From positions 30,778,029 through 30,842,028 of the forward strand of contig NC_091181.1 of the NCBI RefSeq assembly GCF_040958095.1: a stretch of 64,000 bases of DNA, in the 5' to 3' direction. The notes below the pieces were generated by a model that saw only the letters and a list, made by a program, of their open reading frames with translations, was not told the DNA's origin and searched no databases. This DNA is from Procambarus clarkii. Taxonomy: Eukaryota; Arthropoda; Malacostraca; Decapoda; Cambaridae. A program made the position numbers and the translations under genes. Of the stretch, positions 54,828-64,000 are shown one piece after another. Position 1 is the first letter of the stretch, and each line of letters starts with the position of its first letter.

Positions 54828-55261
54828 TGGATTCTCCCCCTACGTCAAAATATTGCTGGTCACAACTTTCACGCCCTGTGACCCCTAACCACACGGTATT
54901 AGTATTATTATTTACTGTTCCAACTTGTTCTCTCGTACATGTTCTTTCATTCATACCGTATTTCCCAACCCATCCTCCTGTTTACATAGTACTTTATGTA
55001 ACTGTGTACCATAGTACAAATATTGACGTACTAAGCAATTAGATCATAGAACTTTGTATTATTATTCACTTTATAGTCGGTAAAAATGAAGCTAAAAAAC
55101 AAAAAAATATTCCTAGCCTAGTATAGCACACACATGTACTAGATTAAGCCTCGCATATCGTGTATTAGGCCTAGGAAGGTTAGCTTAGTTTGTTTTTGCA
55201 ATATAAATAGACAATCTTTTTCCTGTCTGTCCAAATTCAATACTACCGATTTCTACTTTCT

Positions 55262-55640
55262 AATTTCTTTTTTTTTTTTTGCAGGGATATTTCTACGCGG
55301 GCCCTAAGCCTCTGGCTGGCCCACTAAGTGTTGCTTGTTTCTGTTTTACTTGGGCGGAGTATGAGTATTTATGACTCGTATGGTCGCTTCAGTAAGATTT
55401 TGTCATGTGTGTTTAACAACTTCTGCTCTGTTGAATCTAAGTTGAAATCTTAATGGGTTTGTAACTGCGCACTGTGTTAGATAATGTTCCAGTGGTCTGT
55501 TGTGGTTGTAACTGTGCACTGTGTTAGATAATGTTCCAGTGGTCTGTCGGGCATATCTCCACAGTGCTGACATTTCCTCTCATCTTCCGCTAATTTCGTT
55601 GCCCGTCTGTATATGTATTATGGTCCTCATCCTTCCTACA
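55262..55640 (-). mobile_element. I-type LINE 3' end with zinc knuckle
   Basis: On the minus strand it encodes remains of a CGxMPDRPLEHYLTQC zinc knuckle, then a 3' region ending in an A run at 55265-55281 (T run on plus). The segment coding HYLTQC is duplicated with a 47-bp period (55461 and 55508). Confidence 0.75.
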
Positions 55641-55671
55641 AGCACTACCAAGACAGGAGGTTGGACTGTAT

Positions 55672-55758
55672 AGGGGGGTAGAAATAGCCTAAGCTACTCT
55701 ATCCCTTTGAGATGTATTTCTTGCTTATCTCAATAAACATACTTGAACTTGAACTTGA
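55672..55758 (+). mobile_element. micro-D retroposon with TSD
   Basis: 87 bp flanked by tggactgtat (55662-55671 and 55759-55768). Starts ggggggtagaaatagcctaa and ends acttgaacttgaacttga. From 55769 to 56393 no gene is seen. Confidence 0.92.
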
Positions 55759-56393
55759 TGGACTGTATTTCCATATAATCCTGCCATAACATTTTATTAA
55801 TTATTTTTGTTATGGTTTTATTACTGAGAGTTTAGCGAAGTATTTTCAATTCTTTTACAGTTGTGAAGGTTAACTAGCCTAGCACTACAGGCTGGGGAAC
55901 ATTAGCATGATGAAGGCGGCAGCAAGTGGGTTACCTTGGCTGGGCGTGTACCACCACCACCGGCCAGCGCCACACCCGGGCGTGGGCCAGCGCCACATCT
56001 GGGCCTGCAGGTGTGGCAGGAATACTGTATGTGTACTCAAACAGTAGTAGAAGCAAAGGACAATCATGTGTTTGCACTAGATACCATAAAGGGGCATGAT
56101 AGGAGGGGGGGGGGTGTTGTTTATTAGTTACACATAATTAAAGTAAACTTGCTGACCACTTCATACTGGTGAAGAAACTCTTTAGTTTCTGAAATAAAAA
56201 AAAATACAAGCCTTGTCTCATTATTCATCTCATTACCTGTTAACGGTCTTGAAATAGAAATTCTAGCTTGTACGACGTATCCCCATAACCTGAAAGTATT
56301 CTCCTGTGTTATCTATTTCATTTTTGGATTCATTCTGTTAATAAAGCGTTTAAGGAAGCCCCGGATGACCAGTAAACACGGGAGTCTAAGCAG

Positions 56394-56471
56394 TTGTTGT
56401 TAAAGATTCGCTACCTGGAATAAAAAGTCCCAAGTAGCACGGGCTATGGTGAGCCCGTAGATCTCTCTTCT
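56394..56471 (-). mobile_element. micro-A retroposon with TSD
   Basis: 78 bp between gtctaagcag copies (56384-56393 and 56472-56481): tail ttgttgttaaagattcgcta, hairpins, then atctctcttct outside the core. Confidence 0.88.
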
Positions 56472-56624
56472 GTCTAAGCAGGTAAGTAAATCATTAACGA
56501 GTAGTTCAGGAGTGTCACCTGGGAACGACCCGGCGCCGGCCAGGGGGAAGGGGGAGGGGGGAGAATAGCTCTCGACACGCCTTTTATTGTAGGGAGCAAA
56601 ATCGGGTTGTTATAGAGGGTTGAG

Positions 56625-57225
56625 AGCCAGGGCCAAGAGCCAGGGGCTGAGAGCCGGGACCGAGAGCCGGGACCGAGAGCCAGGGACCGAGAGCCAGGGA
56701 CCGAGAGCCAGGGACCGAGAGCCAGGGGACCGAGAGCCAGGGGGACCGAGAGCCAGGGGGACCGAGAGCCAGGGGACCGAGAGCCAGGGGACCGAGAGCC
56801 AGGGGACCGAGAGCCAGGGGACCGAGAGCCAGGGGACCGAGAGCCAGGGGACCGAGAGCCAGGGGACCGAGAGCCAGGGGACCGAGAGCCAGGGGACCGA
56901 GAGCCAGGGGACCGAGAGCCAGGGGACCGAGAGCCAGGGGACCGAGAGCCAGGGGACCGAGAGCCAGGGGACCGAGAGCCAGGGGACCGAGAGCCAGGGG
57001 ACCGAGAGCCAGGGACCGAGAGCCAGGGACCGAGAGCCAGGGACCGAGAGCCAGGGGACCGAGAGCCAGGGGACCGAGAGCCAGGGGACCGAGAGCCAGG
57101 GGACCGAGAGCCAGGGGACCGAGAGCCAGGGACCGAGAGCCAGGACTGAGAGCCAGGGGACCGAGAGCCAGGGGACCGAGAGCCAGGGACCGAGAGCCAG
57201 GACTGAGAGCCAGGACTGAGAGTGC
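56625..57225. repeat. 15-bp satellite, about 40 copies
   Basis: gagccaggggaccga repeated for 600 bp, with 14-bp (one G fewer) and 16-bp variants, most uniform in the centre (56760-57000). A long minus-strand frame of LALGPLALGP type is a by-product. Confidence 0.97.
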
Positions 57226-57414
57226 CACCAAGAGCGGAGCAGGAAGGCGCGTTACATCAACAATATTTACCTTTCTCAGCCAAGAGTTCACCCACTCGTT
57301 CCTGACCCCTTCACTCAACAAAGGAACAGGACCAAATGAGTCTATACACGAGAGAACACCGGTGAAAGGGGCCGCAGGAAGAGACGAACAAGGGATCCAA
57401 TGAACGGGATAAAT

Positions 57415-57690
57415 AAAGGAGCAGCCGCGTCCAACAACCTGGTTGACCAGACAACCAACCGGGAGGCCTGGTCGGGAGACCGGGCCGCTGCCACGTTGAT
57501 CCTCGGAGCCATCACAAGGTACCCACAAGGTAGGTAGATGGACAAAGCAGTTGGAAATGCGGGTCCCGGGAGCTAAAACTCAGCCCCAGCATACTTTATG
57601 AAGCAGGTACACACACTGTTGATTGACAGTTGAGAGGCGGGACCAAAGAGACAAAGCTCAACCCCCCGTAAGCACAAATAGATGAAATAG
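57415..57690 (+). mobile_element. LINE-A tail and CR1 3' end
   Basis: 57415-57530: gagcagccgcgtccaacaac, gggaggcctggtcgggagac, ending accgggccgctgccacgttg. 57608-57690: CR1 end ttgacagttgagaggcggga and gtaagcacaaatagatgaaa. From 57691 to 58301 no gene is seen. Confidence 0.8.
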
Positions 57691-58301
57691 TACGAAGACT
57701 ACAGTACGTACGAAAATAGTACGTACGAATAGTACGAAATGAGTACGAAGACTACAATGTAACCAATGTTGGTCAGAGTGACTGAGTCTGAGTCAAACAT
57801 TGCGCTCTTCAGTTAACTTTCACCAAGTTCTGCTCCTCATCCTACTCCGTGTCTCCTATTTTTTTCCGTTTAATTCTCTTCCGTCTCCCCTTCCTTCCTT
57901 CCTCCTGACCGTTCCGCTTTCACGAGCCGTTGGTCGTCTTCCGTCATGTCCTGCAAGTAACATGAAGGTGTTCATGTACAAGGGACACGTGCGGAGGGCT
58001 GCTGCTGCATGGTCGGTGTGTTCAGTGAGAACTTGTCTGTACGGAGCTCCTCGCTACACTTCATAACCCGTGAAGGTTTTCTCCTCCTGATGACTGCACG
58101 CACGGTCTCTCTCGGCGCCATAATGTTACATCAATTACAAGCTCTCAAATAATATTTTTTTAACTTGGGAACCCAGACAATGAACAACAACAAAGTATTT
58201 TCACACTTATACATATCTGTGTTACAATTAGCAAAAATTCATGAGAATATTAATCCACAGAGAAAACTTGATCCCTTGAGCCCCTCCTTCACACACATGC
58301 C

Positions 58302-58640
58302 AGGTTGGCCAACATAAGAATGGTCTTTAGAAGGCGACGAGTCACAATAACGTGGCTAAAGTAATCGACTTGAGAATGGTCCAGGACGGACCGAAACGTC
58401 GTCGTCCCTTCACCTTCTAGTGTGTGGTCTGGTCAATGGTCTTTAGAAACTTGTGTAAAGAAACATTCAGAACCTTGTATACCACATATGCCAGACCAAT
58501 CCTGGAGTATGCAGCTCCAGCATGGAGTCCATATCTCGTCAAGCACAAGACTAAATTGGAGACGGTTCAGAGGTTGGCCACCAGACTAGTACCCGAGCTG
58601 AGGGGTATAAGCTACGAGGAGACTTGGGCTGAGGACCCGA
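58302..58640 (+). mobile_element. CR1 RT fragment split by an FB element
   Basis: Encodes RLANIRMVFR up to 58332, then, after the FB insertion, RNLCKETFRTLYTTYARPIL, EYAAPAWSPYLVKHKTKLE and TRLVPELRGISYEE. The same segment is intact on the minus strand at 9150-9350. An S2 SINE ends it. Confidence 0.85.
58333..58435 (+). mobile_element. FB element, internally deleted, with TSD
   Basis: About 103 bp flanked by atggtctttagaa (58320-58332 and 58436-58448). It has the leader ggcgacgagtcacaataacg joined directly to the right arm (aatcgacttgagaatggtcc). Because the target is a LINE reading frame, the empty site can be reconstructed unambiguously. Confidence 0.93.
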
Positions 58641-58653
58641 GTATTCCTTGTTG

Positions 58654-58894
58654 CGGCGGTCGGCCGAGCGGACAGCATGCTGGACTTGTGATCCTATGGT
58701 CCTGGGTTCGATCCCAGGCGCCGGCGAGAAACATTGGGCAAAGTTTCTTTCACCCTATGCCCCCGTTACCTAGCAGTAAAATAGGTACCTGGGTGTTAGT
58801 CAGCTGTCACGGGCTGCTACTTCCTGGGGGTGGAGGCCTGGTCGAGGACCGGGCCGCGGGGACACTAAAGCCCCGAAATCATCTCAAGATAACC
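58654..58894 (+). mobile_element. S2 SINE, full length
   Basis: tRNA-like head gcggtcggccgagcggaca with B box ggttcgatcccag, body acctagcagtaaaataggta, tail gaggaccgggccgcggggac to atctcaagataacc. It is the best reference copy in the window. Confidence 0.9.
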
Positions 58895-60100
58895 TTCCTC
58901 GATCAAGCATTTTACTAACCATTAGCTTGAAGTCGGTATTACGTAATTATTCGGTATTATAATTATATGCAATAAGCGGATAAGTTCGAGTTCACATTGA
59001 AAATCTGTAAAGAATAGAATGGTATGAACTGCACACTACATATGTATGCCCTCGTGACACTCGTGCGACAACATTCGCTCTCGCCACTCATACGTAAAAC
59101 CCACATAAGTCAGTTTACGACACACTTCGGTGGCCAGTCAACCAAACACCAGAACACTGAAGAATGATACACTATCTCCAACACTTGTTAAACAATGAAC
59201 GTCCATTAGTAAACCAACTTATCTCAGGTTTAAGATTCACAAACACCACAGGTCTCCTACCTGTCGCCCTCCTCACCCTTAATTAAATCGGCCAACCCAC
59301 AATTATTTACACATCTCTAACCCTGTCCATGGAGGACAGAAGAAAATGTATATATGCTGGTTAGCATTGTAAATGTGTGGCCAAGTCTGTGGTAGAAAAT
59401 AATAATAATAAAAAAAATAACCATTATTATTCCAACTAAAAATATTTTAAACCAAATATAGACCACTTAGATTTACTGTTAACTGCACAAAATGGAAACT
59501 AAAACCATTCGCAAACTTTCTAACAAAAAAATAATTGGAGAGAGGCGTGAAGTGTTTGGAAGTGGGGAACCACCCCACACAGGCTTAGGACATGCACCCC
59601 ACACACCAGACCAGACGACACCAGGCCCAAGGTGTCAACTATTTTGTTGAATTATCTGCATGTCTCTTGCAAATTGTCTATACAGTATACCTAGGTCATA
59701 AAAGTATTTGTGTGTACGTCTGATAACATACTACTTGTGAAGGAGGAAATAAATATGTTTATCTCTCAGAATGTTCGGTAATATGTTTATTTGTGATGTG
59801 TGTCTATGTATATATTAACACGTTGTACTGAATGGGGTGAGAATAGCTTGAGCTATCTCATCCCTTTGTGTGTATTTTACCTCAATAAACTTATTTCAAT
59901 TTCAACACCCGACACTATTAAACACATATTTAACTTCGACAAATGAACCCGGAAGGAAGGAATTAAACGAAGCGTGGAACGGTTAGATATTTTGGCCCCG
60001 GGAAATCAACGAAAGAAAACGGAAAATACATTGCCTGAAACTACTGTCATCAAGGAACTAGCCGACTCTCAATGCTCACTTGGCCTCAGGACGCAACACT
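58895..60100. other. AT-rich DNA with one micro-C copy
   Basis: Apart from the micro-C element at 59834-59906 I see no gene, exon or clear repeat. Confidence 0.4.
59834..59906 (+). mobile_element. micro-C retroposon
   Basis: ggggtgagaatagcttgagc start, ctcaataaact, ttatttcaatttcaa tail. No convincing duplication. Confidence 0.82.
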
Positions 60101-60109
60101 GCTTCTGAA

Positions 60110-60366
60110 CACACAGAGATCACACTAACGTGATGCATCACATGAACAAATCCACAAGGGCCGGGACGAGGATTCGAACCTGCGTCTGGGAGCATCCCAG
60201 ACACTGCCTTAATCGACTGTGCTACGACAGGGTAAAAGGGTTGAAACAGAAGTTCTACTGAACTAACCCTTTTACCCTGTCGTAGCTCAGTCGATTAAGG
60301 CAGTGTCTGGGATGCTCCCAGACGCAGGTTCGAATCCTTGTCACGGCCCTTGTGGATTTGTTCACG
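60110..60366. mobile_element. Inverted pair of tRNA-headed SINEs with TSD
   Basis: Flanked by gcttctgaa (60101-60109 and 60367-60375). The left half is the minus-strand SINE and the right half the plus-strand SINE, with arms of about 110 bp around a spacer ttgaaacagaagttctactg. Each arm has a tRNA-like head with gtagctcagtcgattaaggc and a B box ggttcgaatcc. The left end carries a short leader hairpin atcac...gtgat. Confidence 0.9.
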
Positions 60367-61269
60367 GCTTCTGAAGGTGACTCGGGTTTAGAGAAAGAGT
60401 GAATATCAGAAACAGCCGCAACAAATGGGTCAGAGTGCGAGAGGAGAGAGAGGAATGTGAAGAGAGGGAAAGTGAACGTGCGCGCACTGTCTGGGCCAAA
60501 TACTGAAACATGACAAGTATTCTCTCTTGTGAGAATGAGGCTCTTAGTCTCATGAATATGAGTTATTACCAAGTGAAACGAGGAGGTCCTCACCGGTCAT
60601 AACACTAACACACCTTTATCGTTAATGCCTGCACACCAGTTTATTTCAATATTTACAACAATGTTAAACCAACTTAAACATATTTACAATTTACCTACCT
60701 TACCTTGTGTACCTTACCTAGCCTTAAGTATTTTATTTAAAAGATTGAGTAGTACTGTGATCGGATGTCTCATTTTGTACTATATCCCCCAACGGAGAAA
60801 ATAAGGGGTACTATTAAAAGTAGCTGCTCACAAATATCCCCGTTTTCTATCCAGAAGATGGTTAGGTTTGGTCGGAGTTCTCCTAATAACACGTCGCATT
60901 TTGACGTATATTTTACGCAAAGCAAAAAACTCATTCAGAAAAAAATTGGGAGGGGCTAGAGAAATTGATGTGATGTCCCATTTTCTGTTCGTGGGTCTTC
61001 GGGTTGGTTAGGTTCAGGCACTTTAGCACAACAATTTAGTGACGTTGGGAACCCTCAGGAGGACGAGCTGAAATGGGTGGCGTTTTATTACCCCGTATTT
61101 TGTACGTTGTAGCAAATTAAGAAAGCGCGCTGTGATACAACCATGTTCAACAGGTCAAGTGCCGCGGGGCTGCGGTTTATTGAACACTTCACAAAACCGA
61201 AATCAACGTAAATAATTTTAATTATGTGAAGTGACGAGCAAGTGCATAGCAGGACTCGTAGCAAGTGGT

Positions 61270-61442
61270 GACCATGATGCACCGTAGACGCGTACCATGG
61301 TGCACCGTAGACGCGTACCATGGTGCACCGTACTCGCGTACCATGGTGCACCGTAGACGCGTACCATGATGCACCGTAGACGCGTACCATGATGCACCGT
61401 AGACGCGTACCATGGTGCACCGTACTCGCGTACCATGGTACA
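61270..61442. repeat. 23-bp minisatellite, about 7 copies
   Basis: accatggtgcaccgtagacg plus cgt, with variants at the accatgatg and actcgcg positions. Each unit contains the ggtgcacc palindrome. Confidence 0.93.
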
Positions 61443-61677
61443 GTGAAGTACAGTCCTCGCACCGTAGTACAGTCTCAGCACCACACACCTGGCCACGCTA
61501 ACATTAAATCTTTCAGTTCATTCGTGCCATTAATGCATAGAACTTGAAGGTCACCGTCATGAGACAATGAGTGAATATTCCTTGTCTTTCTTTCATCGCC
61601 AACTCACTAAAGTTTCCTATCGGAAGGCTTCCAGCTTGTTTCCTCTCCATGTTGACCAAATTTGACTTCAGATTGTA

Positions 61678-61827
61678 TTATTGACGAAGATTAAGCCACC
61701 CAAAAGGTGGCACGGGCATGAATAGCCCGTAAGTGGTGGCCCTTTGGAGCCATTGCCAGTATCATTAGCTGATACTGGAGATCTGTGGAGGTGCGACTGC
61801 ACCCTACGGAGAGGTCGCGACCTCTTA
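61678..61827 (-). mobile_element. micro-B retroposon with TSD
   Basis: 150 bp between cagattgta copies (61669-61677 and 61828-61836). Includes the cgggcatgaatagcccgt core, the ccagtatcattagctgatac hairpin and gtggaggtgcgactgcaccc. Confidence 0.9.
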
Positions 61828-61984
61828 CAGATTGTAGTTTGAAGATTTGGAGTAATTTTCATTTTGAGTGACCTGGTTATTGGTGGCATCCACAATGATC
61901 CGTTATGATTGCTTGAGTGGAAACTCAAGCTTTGTCACGTGGGTAACGCGGTCCATTTGTTTAACAAGTCGGGTGGGTACTCCT

Positions 61985-62150
61985 TGGGGGAGTGGCCACC
62001 CCGGGCCTGGGCCTGGGGGAGTGGCCACCCTGGGCCTGGGGGAGTGGCCACCCTGGGCCTGGGGGAGTGGCCACCCTGGGCCTGGGGGAGTGGCCACCCC
62101 GGGCCTGGGCCTGGGGGAGTGGCCACCCCGGGCCCGGGCCCGGGGAAGTC
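61985..62150. repeat. About 23-bp minisatellite
   Basis: About six units of gggcctgggggagtggccac plus cct, with extra ctgggc insertions in the first and last copies. Confidence 0.92.
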
Positions 62151-62252
62151 GTGCTGGATGTTTCCTTGAGATGTGCCGGAAGCTCTTTGTCAAGGTTGAG
62201 ACGTCACAGCACTGGAATGTCTTGGAGACAAGTGGGTGTTACCAGTCAGGGG

Positions 62253-62503
62253 GCCAGATTCACGAAGCAGTTACGCAAGTACTTACGAACACGTACATCT
62301 TTCCTCAATCTTTGACGGCTTTGGTTACATTTATTAAACAGTTTATAAGCTTGAAAACTTGCCAATCAACTGTTGTTATTGTTATAAACAGCCTCCAGGT
62401 GCTCATTTACCGTTTAATAATTGTAAACAAAGCCGCCACAGATTGAGAAAAGATGTACAGGTTCGTAAGTGCTTGTGTAACTTCTTCGTGAGTCTAGCCC
62501 ATG
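62253..62503. mobile_element. MITE
   Basis: ccagattcacgaagcagtta at the left and cttcttcgtgagtctagccc at the right, with the same inner palindrome as 9946-10198. From 62504 to 63029 no gene is seen. Confidence 0.88.
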
Positions 62504-63028
62504 GTTAGTGGCAGGTTAGGGAAAGTCCAGCTTAATGTAGATTTAGGCGTTACGGAGAAAGCGACCATGGAGGCCGGTACGCCATAAAGAAGAGGACATT
62601 GTACCAGAGGGTAGCCTGTACTGGGACGAATAGTAGTTAAGTCACCTACTATGACTTCATGATTTATCACCAACAAGTAACCAAATACGACAATTATCGC
62701 CCTCATGCACCTGGTGTTCGGTAATGAATCTAATGTTACCTTAAGGTTTTGACTTATACTTCCCTTTATTAACTCGTCTTAGGCATTTATAACTTAACTA
62801 GTTGCATAATCAACAAGTTAGATAAAATTAAACCATCAGCTGTAGTCTAAAGACATTCTCAAACTCTAGTCTTTAGAATATTTATGGCTGTTTACTCAAG
62901 ACCTTCACGCTAGTATTTCCTGAACTTTTCCAATAATAACTGGTTTTCCTCGCGTTCTTTTGTCATACTACTTTCTACATTTTAAGTTTTATTCGGTGAT
63001 CACTCCACCTCGACTTCTGTGAATCTGT

Positions 63029-63029
<1 letters not shown>

Positions 63030-63122
<93 letters not shown>
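63030..63122. repeat. (CA)n microsatellite
   Basis: About 93 bp of pure CA. To its right (63295-63345) are three copies of gcatcttgtgccttgc-type repeats. Confidence 0.97.
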
Positions 63123-63123
<1 letters not shown>

Positions 63124-63610
63124 CACTCATATTTCCTTTATTCAAGCTCTCTCCCTCGTCAGTTCGACTAAAGAAACGGTCGGTGATCTATTATAAATCT
63201 GTACATGACATATTGTATCGTGGCTTTCCCTCGCTTGGCTTCACTGGCAACGTCCAGCGTCTGGTCAGTGGCAGAGTTTGCACTCAGCTTCTTGCATGAG
63301 TTGCATCTTGTGCCTTGCATCTTGTGCCTTGCACCTTGTCTCTTGCTTCTTACTCAACTTCTTTACAATGTCTCAAGGGGTAACTATTGTCTCAGAAAGT
63401 GGTGTTGAATGGGCTGTTCTTAAAGCAAAAAGAAAACGGAGTTTACTCTATCGTCCAGCATTGCTGGTCAAGTTTTCTCTTGTGGCAACTGAAAGTCGCT
63501 TCCGGCCGCTCTTTGTCTCAGTAGTTCGGTCTACGCTGAAAATTCGGAAAGCTGAAAATTTCCCACCTGAAAACTGTCCTTTATAAGATGGTTTTTTATC
63601 TTTAAGTGCA

Positions 63611-63678
63611 CTACGGGATCACCATAGACCGTGCTGCTTGGAACTTTTGCTCCGAGTGGCTGAGTCTAAAACAACAAC
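63611..63678 (+). mobile_element. micro-A retroposon
   Basis: ctacgggatcaccatagacc (core with two changes), hairpin gctgcttggaac...gctccgagtggc, aaacaacaact tail. Confidence 0.8.
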
Positions 63679-63904
63679 TATGTCTTCCCATAAAAAAAAC
63701 AAAATGAACGCACTCGTTCACCAGTGACCCAGCCACACACAACAGTTGTCTCGTATGTGCTCATCTACCAAAGGCTCGTGACGTCAGCCTATACGATAAC
63801 ATTTCAATATAGTTGCAGTATATCAAGCCGGGAACTGTGTAGTGTGCAGCGCAGGCGCCGCCGGCGTGAGCACACGCTGGGAGAAATGAATCAGTGAGTG
63901 ACCT

Positions 63905-63963
63905 CGACGATGCTCGCAAATTCTCACCATAGAGGCGCATCAGAACGTGTTAGAGCATCGTCG
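63905..63963. repeat. 11-bp hairpin at right edge
   Basis: cgacgatgctc pairs with gagcatcgtcg around 37 nt, with a further ttct/agaa pairing inside. The surrounding GC-rich sequence (63840-63880) is unlike the AT-rich surroundings and could be a promoter or first exon cut by the window end. Confidence 0.5.
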
Positions 63964-64000
63964 GCACGATATAATCAAGTTCATCGCCGCACTGGGACCA

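Noticed and set aside
56584..57528. 314-codon minus-strand frame rich in LALGP
   Set aside because: Produced by the 15-bp satellite; the ends are ordinary flanking DNA and LINE-A tail.
60270..60345. True tRNA gene in the SINE head
   Set aside because: A and B boxes are present, but the acceptor stem does not pair and the head is followed by the SINE body, as in other copies.

Overview
The window is eukaryotic nuclear DNA, most likely from a malacostracan (crayfish-like) decapod. Reasons: a spliced animal MBD2/3 gene in short exons separated by AT-rich introns, very dense CR1-like LINE debris, several tRNA-derived SINE families, one Penelope-like fragment, and very abundant CA/GT microsatellites and minisatellites. 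The species call is inference from the repeat style; no search was possible. There is one 500-N assembly gap (4567-5066).

Genes. The left end (1-4305) carries four consecutive plus-strand exons of an MBD2/3 methyl-CpG-binding protein (NuRD subunit). The first half of the MBD lies upstream of the window and the C-terminal exon is not seen. At 7934-8110 a minus-strand exon resembles the start of the Cordon-bleu ubiquitin-like domain. Three further exon-like segments (9741-9873 plus, 39791-39942 plus, 50915-50980 minus) have open frames and good donors but no recognised family. No complete gene is present. Many long open frames are artefacts of tandem repeats.

Repeats, with the names used below. 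CR1 = LINE whose 3' end runs into CA/GT microsatellites. LINE-A = CR1-superfamily LINE whose 3' end is a GC-rich block close to the SINE S2 tail. LINE-B = related LINE copies showing RT core motifs. LINE-C = related LINE with another 3' end. I-type = LINE with RNase H and zinc knuckle. S2 and S3 = tRNA-headed SINEs. FB = roughly 100-245 bp foldback elements with long inverted arms. micro-A (AAC tail), micro-B (TCAA tail), micro-C (TTTCAA tail) and micro-D (CTTGAA tail) = very short retroposons of about 70-160 bp (one longer when interrupted). MITE = 250-bp terminal-inverted-repeat element.

Layout: 1-5 kb MBD2/3 introns and exons; 5-8 kb nested short retroposons, a Penelope fragment and the Cobl-like exon; 8-12 kb minisatellite, CR1 and LINE-A; 12-15 kb minisatellites; 14.7-22 kb LINE copies; 22-34 kb SINE/LINE mosaic; 34-38 kb simple repeats; 38.7-48 kb I-type LINE, three FB copies and short retroposons; 48-49 kb higher-order satellite; 49-56 kb mostly unique, with one promoter-like stretch; 56-64 kb satellite, nested insertions and a tRNA foldback.

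The main result is that several ultra-short families here are bounded by clear 8-14 bp target-site duplications, so they are real insertions made by target-primed reverse transcription. The FB family is the most unusual: the two arms of each copy match each other at positions that differ between copies.
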